Below, piece after piece: positions 1 to 4,868 of a DNA stretch of 5,704 nucleotides (positions within the stretch are counted from its first letter, which is position 1; each line of letters opens with the position of its first letter). A program made the translations under genes and the position numbers. Under the pieces are notes generated by a model, which did not search any database, was not told the DNA's origin, and saw only the letters and a list, made by a program, of their open reading frames with translations. This DNA is from Nocardioidaceae bacterium (GTDB lineage Bacteria > Actinomycetota > Actinomycetes > Propionibacteriales > Nocardioidaceae), in the NCBI GenBank assembly GCA_013698435.1, contig JACCVA010000363.1, forward strand, positions 1 to 5,704, read 5' to 3'.

Positions 1-770
1 ATGACTCCGCTCAGCGGGAAGCTGACCGGCTTCTTCTTGGAGTACGACTCGTCGAAGACCGTCCCGTCGGGGTAGACCTGACCGAGGTAGTTGACCGTCA
101 ACGTGTCGACGGCGGTGATGGCGCGGCCGTTGCCCTCTTCGGTCACGTAGCTGCCGAGCAGTCCCACGTCGGGAGGTGTGCTGTCCGACGCAACGAACTT
201 CGCGGGCTTGTCGCCCTTCATCTCGATCGTGGGAAGGTCGGCCTCGAGGATAGGCTTGGGGTTGGTCACCTTATCGACGTCGACGACGAAGACCAGGTTG
301 TCGCCCTTGCTGATCGAGGACCCGTTGCCCACCGGGTCGTAGCCGTCCGCCGAGGTGATGGCCAGCACCGCCCGGTCCCCTGCGTGCGCGCCCTGCAGCG
401 CGGTCGCGAAGCCTTTGATCACCTGGTCGAGCTGAAATGTCGCGGGCTCGCCGGCGGGCCAGGTGCTGTCGAACGTCGTGCCGTCGCTGGCGTTGACGCC
501 GGTGTAGTTGACGGTGACGGTCGACTGGCGGGTGACCTGGTCGCCTGCGCCGGAGCCCTTCTCGACGATCTTTCCCTCGGTGGACTCGAATGCCAGCGGC
601 GCCTTGAAGTCGATGCGAGGCTCGGAGCCGACGGCTCCGCTGACGGAGATGTCGTCGACGGTTCCCTTGCGCGCCGGGGCGCTGGAGCCGTCGTCACCGC
701 TGTCACCCCCGCAGCCGGCTGCGGTCAGCAGGAACAGGGGCACGACCAGGCCGGCGACGACACGACGCAC
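1..770 (-). CDS. FKBP-type peptidyl-prolyl cis-trans isomerase lipoprotein, two FKBP domains, 3' end truncated by window
   Basis: This gene is read from position 770 toward 1 and is open for 256 codons with no stop, so its C-terminus lies outside the window. The start is GTG at 770–768; an in-frame TGA at 782–780 leaves no upstream alternative, and a GAGGTG Shine-Dalgarno sits 5 nt before it. Residues 1–20 form a lipoprotein signal: Arg-Arg, a hydrophobic stretch (VVAGLVVPLFLL), then TAAGC with Cys20 as the predicted lipidated residue, followed by a Gly/Asp/Ser linker. A first FKBP domain spans about 65–170 (VTVNYTG at 85–91, DGTTFDSTW, VIKGFATALQG, DGY near 142–144). A second begins near 200 (LTVNYLGQ, PDGTVFDESY) and is cut by the edge. 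The family catalyses proline isomerisation in protein folding, here presumably on the outer face of the membrane. The first domain reads AITS where active FKBPs usually have an IPP-like segment before the GY, so its activity is uncertain. It follows pafA by 66 nt and may have its own promoter. Confidence 0.9.
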   Translation of the reverse strand, partial: MRRVVAGLVVPLFLLTAAGCGGDSGDDGSSAPARKGTVDDISVSGAVGSEPRIDFKAPLAFESTEGKIVEKGSGAGDQVTRQSTVTVNYTGVNASDGTTFDSTWPAGEPATFQLDQVIKGFATALQGAHAGDRAVLAITSADGYDPVGNGSSISKGDNLVFVVDVDKVTNPKPILEADLPTIEMKGDKPAKFVASDSTPPDVGLLGSYVTEEGNGRAITAVDTLTVNYLGQVYPDGTVFDESYSKKKPVSFPLSGV

Positions 771-836
771 GCAAACACCTCACGACAGACACCAAGACAA
801 CGACAACAACTGCGACAACGACTGCCTAGCGTAACC
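771..836 (-). promoter_or_regulatory. pafA–FKBP intergenic leader with Shine-Dalgarno and weak promoter candidate
   Basis: This 66-nt gap separates the pafA stop from the FKBP gene start. On the coding strand it is almost devoid of A and carries three GTTGTC copies (at 796–801, 802–807 and 814–819), so it is probably unstructured. The Shine-Dalgarno GAGGTG lies at 776–781. A TACGCT hexamer just after the pafA stop fits the actinobacterial -10 pattern TANNNT. It is preceded, across a short 15-nt spacer, by TTGATC inside the last pafA codons. The Shine-Dalgarno is clear; the promoter is only a candidate. No terminator-like hairpin followed by T residues is seen. Confidence 0.35.
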
Positions 837-2198
837 TCACATCGACTCGATCAAGCGCTCGACCCGTTCGTCGTGGGAGCGGAACGGGTCTTTGCACAAG
901 ACGGTCCGCTGGGCCTGGTCGTTGAGCTTCAGGTGCACCCAGTCGACGGTGAAGTCGCGCCGTCGCTCTTGTGCCTTGCGGATGAACTCGCCGCGCAGCC
1001 GGGCCCGGGTCGTCTGCGGTGGCACCGATTTCGCCTCGAACACCGCCAGGTCGGTGGTCACCCGAGCAACGGCGCCGCGGCGCTGCAGCAGGTAGTAGAG
1101 ACCCCGGTTGCGGTGAATGTCGTGGTAGGCGAGGTCGAGCTGCGCCACCCGGGCCGACGAGAGGCCGAGGCCGTGCTGCGAGCGGTAGCGCTCGATCAGC
1201 CGGTACTTGATCACCCAGTCGAGCTCGCGCTCGACGAGGCTGAGGTCGTCGGACTCGACCGCTTTGAGGCCGCGCTCCCACAGGTCGAGGGCCGCGTCGA
1301 CGGTGGGCGTGTGCATCTCGCGCCGGTCCACGAAGTCGCGTGCCTTGGACAGGTACTCGTTCTGGATGTCAAGGGCGGACGCCTCGCGACCGTTGGCGAG
1401 GCGCACCTTCTTCTGCCCGGTCATGTCGTGCGAGATCTCCCGGATCGCGCGGATCGGGTTCTCCATCGTCATGTCACGCATCACCACCCCCGCCTCGATC
1501 ATGCGGAGCACCAGGTCGGTCGAGGCGACCTTCAACATCGTCGTGGTCTCGCTCATGTTCGAGTCGCCCACGATCACGTGCAGGCGGCGGAAGCGTTCTG
1601 CGTCCGCGTGCGGCTCGTCTCGGGTGTTGATGATGGGCCGGGACCGGGTGGTGGCGCTCGAGACCCCCTCCCAGATGTGCTCCGCGCGCTGGCTGACGGC
1701 GTACACCGCCCCTCGGGGCGTCTGCAGCACCTTGCCGGCGCCGCACACGATCTGGCGACTCACCAGGAAGGGGATCAAGACGTCGGCGAGCCTGGCGAAC
1801 TCGCCGTGGCGCCCGACCAGGTAGTTCTCGTGGCAGCCGTAGGAGTTTCCTGCCGAGTCGGTGTTGTTCTTGAACAGATAGACGTCGCCGGCGATGCCCT
1901 CGTCTCGCAGTCGGCGTTCGGCGTCCACCAACAACCCTTCGAGGACCCGTTCGCCGGCCTTGTCGTGAGTGACGAGGTCGACGACGGAGTCACACTCAGG
2001 AGTGGCGTACTCCGGGTGGCTGCCGACATCGAGGTAGAGGCGGGCGCCGTTGCGGAGGAAGACGTTGCTGGAGCGGCCCCAGGAAACCACGCGCCGGAAC
2101 AGGTAGCGGGCCACCTCGTCCGGCGACAGCCGGCGCGCACCCTTGAACGTGCAGGTGACGCCGTACTCGTTCTCGATACCGAAGATCCGTCGGTCCAC
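837..2198 (-). CDS. pafA: Pup–protein ligase PafA
   Basis: PafA is the sole ligase of pupylation. It uses ATP to phosphorylate the C-terminal Glu of Pup and transfers it to a substrate lysine, forming an isopeptide bond, in the cytoplasm. The 453-residue product matches M. tuberculosis PafA (about 452) nearly end to end from memory of that sequence. Landmarks are RRIFGIENEYGV (3–14) with the Mg-binding glutamate, SPDEVARYLFRRVVSWG, YLDVGSHPEYATPE with catalytic Asp57, FKNNTDSAGNSYGCHENYL, SSATTRSRPIINTRDEPHAD, GDSNMSETTTMLK, and the C-terminal TTRARLRGEF and LCKDPF. The KDPF ending and the lack of a PTMEP motif separate it from Dop. The start is GTG at 2198–2196; an in-frame TAG at 2210–2208 rules out a longer protein, and the conserved MxRRI begins right there. 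No Shine-Dalgarno is evident, and an inverted repeat abuts the start. It lies 53 nt after the Nudix gene, probably in the same transcript. Confidence 0.98.
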   Translation of the reverse strand: MDRRIFGIENEYGVTCTFKGARRLSPDEVARYLFRRVVSWGRSSNVFLRNGARLYLDVGSHPEYATPECDSVVDLVTHDKAGERVLEGLLVDAERRLRDEGIAGDVYLFKNNTDSAGNSYGCHENYLVGRHGEFARLADVLIPFLVSRQIVCGAGKVLQTPRGAVYAVSQRAEHIWEGVSSATTRSRPIINTRDEPHADAERFRRLHVIVGDSNMSETTTMLKVASTDLVLRMIEAGVVMRDMTMENPIRAIREISHDMTGQKKVRLANGREASALDIQNEYLSKARDFVDRREMHTPTVDAALDLWERGLKAVESDDLSLVERELDWVIKYRLIERYRSQHGLGLSSARVAQLDLAYHDIHRNRGLYYLLQRRGAVARVTTDLAVFEAKSVPPQTTRARLRGEFIRKAQERRRDFTVDWVHLKLNDQAQRTVLCKDPFRSHDERVERLIESM

Positions 2199-2226
2199 CC
2201 GGTCAGCCTATGTCAACGCGGACCGG
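2199..2226 (-). repeat. Inverted repeat immediately upstream of pafA start
   Basis: On the coding strand CCGGTC (2226–2221) and GACCGG (2204–2199) form a perfect 6-bp inverted repeat around a 16-nt loop, and the 3' arm ends directly against the GTG start of pafA. In mRNA this could form a short GC-rich hairpin at the ribosome landing site. Such short repeats are expected by chance fairly often in GC-rich DNA, so any function is inference. Confidence 0.3.
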
Positions 2227-2251
2227 CCGCCTTCCGCCGCGTAGCAGCCCT

Positions 2252-2794
2252 TTACAGGAGACCAGCGTGGTCCAGTCCGAGATAGACCAGCTCGTTGCCG
2301 GTCATCCGACCTGCCCGAAGCTCGGCCCGCACCTCGGCGACGTCAAGCACGACCGGTTCACAGTCCTCGTACTCCTCCAGGCGTTGTGTGCCCAACGGCC
2401 GGGCGTTGCGGGCGATCACGACGTGGCGCCGGCTGAGCGACGACGCGCTCATCGCGGTTGCCACGAGGGTCACGTCATCGCTGACGTAGCCGGTCTCCTC
2501 GGTGAGCTCACGAGAACCGGCAACTTGTGCCGTCTCGCCCGGCTCGACGAAGCCGCCGGGGATGTTCAGCACGACCCGATCCGGACCTGGGCGGAACTGC
2601 CGCACGCAGACGACCCTGCCCTCCGGCGTCAACGCCAGCACCCCGACCGACTCCCCGCTCCCGAACATGTCCCACAAGACGGTGCGGCCGTCGGGCAGCC
2701 GGTAGTGGCGCTGGCTGACCATGATCCAGCCGTCATGGATGACGACGTCGTCGCCCACGGGCTGCCAGCGTCGCTCGGCGTACGCCTCAGCCAT
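2252..2794 (-). CDS. Nudix hydrolase embedded in the proteasome operon
   Basis: The 180-residue protein has a perfect Nudix box, G81-x5-E87-x7-R95-E96-L-T-E99-E100-T-G102-Y, which binds Mg2+ and hydrolyses nucleoside diphosphates linked to another group (X). Upstream are the usual fold elements: VSQRHYRLPDGRTVLWDM (26–43), ESVGVLALTPEGRVVCVRQF (48–67) and LNIPGG. The general shape (VRQFRPG, IPGGFVEPGE) is like the ADP-ribose/sugar-nucleotide pyrophosphatase group. However, the segment after the box reads TAMSASSLSRRHVVIA, with no SPG/proline as in typical ADP-ribose pyrophosphatases, so the substrate is left open. The ATG at 2794–2792 lies inside prcA (8-nt overlap) without a clear Shine-Dalgarno, which suggests translation by re-initiation after prcA. 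It ends with TAA at 2254–2252, 53 nt before pafA. No direct role in pupylation is known to me; co-transcription with both neighbours is inferred from overlap and spacing. Confidence 0.93.
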   Translation of the reverse strand: MAEAYAERRWQPVGDDVVIHDGWIMVSQRHYRLPDGRTVLWDMFGSGESVGVLALTPEGRVVCVRQFRPGPDRVVLNIPGGFVEPGETAQVAGSRELTEETGYVSDDVTLVATAMSASSLSRRHVVIARNARPLGTQRLEEYEDCEPVVLDVAEVRAELRAGRMTGNELVYLGLDHAGLL

Positions 2795-3728
2795 TCGTAG
2801 GTGGCTGGTCGGGCAGGTCGCCCATCTCGTCGCTGGGGTCCTTGCCGGACTCTGTCACGGGTTCGGGCTCTCCGCCGGTCTCCGTGGCGGTGCCCGGCTG
2901 GTCGGAGACGCGCGAGGTGCCGGTCGGTCCTGGCGTGTCGACGCGGCGTCCTCCACTGGTGGACGTCACCGGCTGCACCGGTTCGACCGGCTCCTGCGGT
3001 GCCTCCTCGGCGGCGGTGCCCTTCGTGGGCGTCGCCGCGCCGAAAAGCGCTTCGAGACGCGACGCCGGGATGCGCCGGAACTTGCGCGGTTGGCTGCGTG
3101 TGCGGTCCAGTGCGGCGGCCTCGAGGGCGTCTCGGCTGATCTGCCGCGGCTCGGGCCCGTCGTGGCCGAGCGCCTCGACCGCCAGCCTCAAGGCGTCGTC
3201 GAGCGAGAGGCCGGCAGAGTAGTGCTCCTCGAGGTACTCGGTGATCTGCTCGGCGGACCCTCCCATCGCGGCGTACTGATGCTCGTCGGCGACGGATCCT
3301 TGGTAGGTGAGCCGGTAGATCTGGTCGTCCTCGGGGCGCTCCCCCACCTCGGCGACGAAGAGCTCGACCTCATAGGGCTTCTCGCCGCTGGACGAGAAGA
3401 TCGTGCCGAGCGTCTGCGCGTACGCGTTGGCGAGGGCGCGCCCGGTGACGTCGAGCCGGTCGTAGGCGTAACCGCGCATGTCCGCAAGGCGCACACCGGC
3501 GATCCGGAGGTTCTCGAACTCGTTGTAGCGCCCGACCGCGGCGAAGGCAAGACGGTCGTAGAGCTCGGAGACCTTGTGCAGCGCCTGCGACTGGTTCTCG
3601 GCCACGAACAGCAGCCCGTCGACATACTGCACGGCGACGAGCGACCTTCCCTTGGAGATCCCCTTGCGGGCGAAGTCCGCCCGATCCCTCATCAGCTGCT
3701 CGGGTGAGACGTAGAACGGCATCGACAT
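2787..3728 (-). CDS. prcA: 20S proteasome alpha subunit PrcA with extended C-terminal tail
   Basis: PrcA forms the outer seven-membered rings of the 20S core, gates substrate entry and docks the Mpa/ARC ATPase. The N-terminus MSMPFYVSPEQLMRDRADFA parallels M. tuberculosis PrcA (MSFPYFISPEQ), which supports the first ATG at 3728 over the one two codons later; GAGG lies 8 nt upstream. Other alpha-family landmarks are LLFVAENQSQALHKVSELYDR (39–59), NEFENLRIAGVR, GYAYDRLDVTGRALANAYAQ (86–105) and LGTIFSSSGEKPYEVELFVAE. No N-terminal catalytic Thr is expected in this subunit. The globular part ends about residue 230 (RKFRRIPASRLEALFG). Residues 231–313 are a Pro/Thr/Glu/Gly/Ser-rich tail without aromatic residues, against roughly 20 residues in M. 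tuberculosis (248 in total). The reading frame is intact through the tail and overlaps the Nudix gene by 8 nt. It sits 17 nt after prcB, consistent with balanced expression of the two subunits. Confidence 0.97.
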   Translation of the reverse strand: MSMPFYVSPEQLMRDRADFARKGISKGRSLVAVQYVDGLLFVAENQSQALHKVSELYDRLAFAAVGRYNEFENLRIAGVRLADMRGYAYDRLDVTGRALANAYAQTLGTIFSSSGEKPYEVELFVAEVGERPEDDQIYRLTYQGSVADEHQYAAMGGSAEQITEYLEEHYSAGLSLDDALRLAVEALGHDGPEPRQISRDALEAAALDRTRSQPRKFRRIPASRLEALFGAATPTKGTAAEEAPQEPVEPVQPVTSTSGGRRVDTPGPTGTSRVSDQPGTATETGGEPEPVTESGKDPSDEMGDLPDQPPTNG

Positions 3729-3736
3729 CAGAAAGG

Positions 3737-3740
3737 CCTC
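3737..3740 (-). promoter_or_regulatory. Shine-Dalgarno of prcA
   Basis: The coding strand reads GAGG 8 nt before the ATG at 3728, inside the 17-nt gap between prcB and prcA. It supports the first of the two closely spaced Met codons (MSM) as the start. Confidence 0.7.
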
Positions 3741-3745
3741 ATCTG

Positions 3746-4579
3746 TCAGGTCAGCGAAGCGGCAGGGCCGTCGGGCCGCTCCATGCGGGCGGTGACGATC
3801 TCGTCGGCGATGGTGGCGACCTCGGAGTCGGGCATCCGCATGTACCCGTCGGCGGTCACCACCGCCACCACGGGGAAGATCCTGCGGGTGAGGTCGGGGC
3901 CCCCGGTCGCCGAGTCGTCGTCAGCCGCGTCGTAGAGCGCCTGGACGGCAGCGGTCGCACACTCGCGCGCGCTCAGACCTTCGCGGTAGAGCTTCTTCAG
4001 CGAGCCGCGGGCAAACAGCGACCCCGAGCCGACGGAGTAGAAGGACTGCTCCTCGTAGCGTCCGCCGGTGACGTCGTAGGAGAAGATCCGGCCGATCCCG
4101 GCGCTCGTGTCGTAGCCGGCGAACAGCGGCACCACCGCCAGCCCCTGCATGGCCATCGCGAGGTTGCCGCGGATCAGCGCGGCCAGCCGGTTGGCCTTGC
4201 CGTCGAGGGACAGCGTGATCCCTTCGATCTTCTCGTAGTGCTCGAGCTCCACCTGGAACAGCCGCGTCGCCTCCACGGCCAGACCGGCCGCGCCAGCAAT
4301 GCCCACGCAGCTGAACTCGTCAGCGGGGAAGACCTTCTCGATGTCTCGCTGGGCGATGATGTTGCCCATCGTGGCCCGACGGTCGCCGGCCATCACCACG
4401 CCCTCCGCGAACGTCGCCGCCACGATGGTCGTGCCGTGCGGTACGTCGACTGCTCCGGCAGCCGGCGTACCCCGCCCGGGCAGAAGGTCAGGTGCTTGGC
4501 TCGCCAGGAAGTCCACGAACGACGCGTTGCCCGGGGTCAGGTACGCCGCGGGAAGCCGGGCGTCGGCACTGGTGCTCAC
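3746..4579 (-). CDS. prcB: 20S proteasome beta subunit PrcB (catalytic, with propeptide)
   Basis: PrcB forms the inner rings of the 20S core and is the Thr protease. I place the start at GTG 4579–4577, giving 277 residues. The open frame runs further upstream across pup in another frame, but that extension has no PrcB similarity. The chosen start overlaps the pup stop as GTGA, and AAAGG lies 6 nt before it. Residues 1–49 are the propeptide, ending VPHG, with autocleavage before Thr50 (TTIVAATF). In mature numbering the catalytic set is visible: Thr1, Asp17 (AGDRR) and Lys33 (RDIEK). GSGS follows near 135–138, and DAADDDSATGGPDL forms the conserved Asp/Ser block. The ELEHYEKIEG and NRLAALIRGNLAMAMQG segments match M. 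tuberculosis PrcB closely, where the propeptide is 57 residues. The mature subunit would be 228 residues. It is translationally coupled to pup upstream and precedes prcA by 17 nt. Confidence 0.97.
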   Translation of the reverse strand: MSTSADARLPAAYLTPGNASFVDFLASQAPDLLPGRGTPAAGAVDVPHGTTIVAATFAEGVVMAGDRRATMGNIIAQRDIEKVFPADEFSCVGIAGAAGLAVEATRLFQVELEHYEKIEGITLSLDGKANRLAALIRGNLAMAMQGLAVVPLFAGYDTSAGIGRIFSYDVTGGRYEEQSFYSVGSGSLFARGSLKKLYREGLSARECATAAVQALYDAADDDSATGGPDLTRRIFPVVAVVTADGYMRMPDSEVATIADEIVTARMERPDGPAASLT

Positions 4580-4785
4580 TGGCCGCCTTTCTGGACGAAC
4601 CCGCGGACGAACTCCTCGGCGTTCGACTCGAGCACCTCGTCGATGTCGTCGAGGATGGCGTCGACGTCGTCGTCGAGCTTCTCCTTGCGCTCGGCGACAG
4701 CGTCGACCTCGGTCGCCTCGACCTGGTGCTCCTCTTGTGAGGACTTGCCCTTGGACTTGTGCTGCTGGCCGCCTTCGCGTGCCAT
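4576..4785 (-). CDS. pup: Prokaryotic ubiquitin-like protein Pup
   Basis: Pup is the small, largely disordered protein tag covalently attached to lysines of proteins destined for the proteasome. The 69-residue product has a hydrophilic Gly/Gln/Lys/Ser-rich N-terminus (threads into the Mpa/ARC ATPase). An acidic, helix-prone centre follows (about 25–55, AVAERKEKLDDDVDAILDDI), the part that forms a coiled coil with the ATPase. The conserved C-terminus is NAEEFVRGFVQKGGQ. M. tuberculosis Pup is 64 residues and ends the same way. The terminal residue is Gln, so Dop must deamidate it to Glu before PafA can use it. The start is ATG 4785 with a strong GGGAGGTG Shine-Dalgarno, as expected for a tag needed in excess. 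The stop TGA overlaps the prcB GTG by 4 nt. Confidence 0.98.
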   Translation of the reverse strand: MAREGGQQHKSKGKSSQEEHQVEATEVDAVAERKEKLDDDVDAILDDIDEVLESNAEEFVRGFVQKGGQ

Positions 4786-4789
4786 CGTG

Positions 4790-4797
4790 CACCTCCC
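4790..4797 (-). promoter_or_regulatory. Strong Shine-Dalgarno of pup
   Basis: The coding strand reads GGGAGGTG, with the GGAGG core 6 nt from the pup ATG. It is the best ribosome binding site in the window; the sites before prcA, prcB and pafA are weaker. Confidence 0.8.
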
Positions 4798-4838
4798 AGC
4801 TCATCTCGACGCGTCTTGGTTCCGGGACCTCTTCGCCT

Positions 4839-4851
4839 GTGCCACTGACAC
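4839..4851. repeat. Short imperfect palindrome in the dop–pup gap
   Basis: The plus strand reads gtgccactgacac, an inverted repeat with 6-bp arms around one central base and one non-Watson-Crick pair. It lies in the 83-nt dop–pup spacer next to a TAGTGT hexamer that resembles a -10 box on the minus strand (no convincing -35). It could be an operator or a chance palindrome. The spacer otherwise holds only the pup Shine-Dalgarno; no terminator is seen, so read-through from dop is likely. Confidence 0.25.
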
Positions 4852-4868
4852 TACCGGGCAGCGAGTTG

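Noticed and set aside
2190..2217. TTGACA hexamer just upstream of pafA as a -35 box
   Set aside because: It lies only 15 nt or less from the start codon and has no -10 hexamer at suitable spacing.
2227..2260. Rho-independent terminator after the Nudix gene
   Set aside because: GC-rich bases are present, but there is no stable stem followed by a T run on the coding strand.
384..2285. A 633-codon open frame on the plus strand opposite pafA and the FKBP gene
   Set aside because: It is antisense to well-supported genes, resembles no family, and has the low-complexity Arg/Val/Ala/Asp make-up typical of antisense frames in GC-rich DNA.
2721..3707. A 328-codon plus-strand open frame opposite prcA
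   Set aside because: It mirrors prcA codons and has no recognisable domain.
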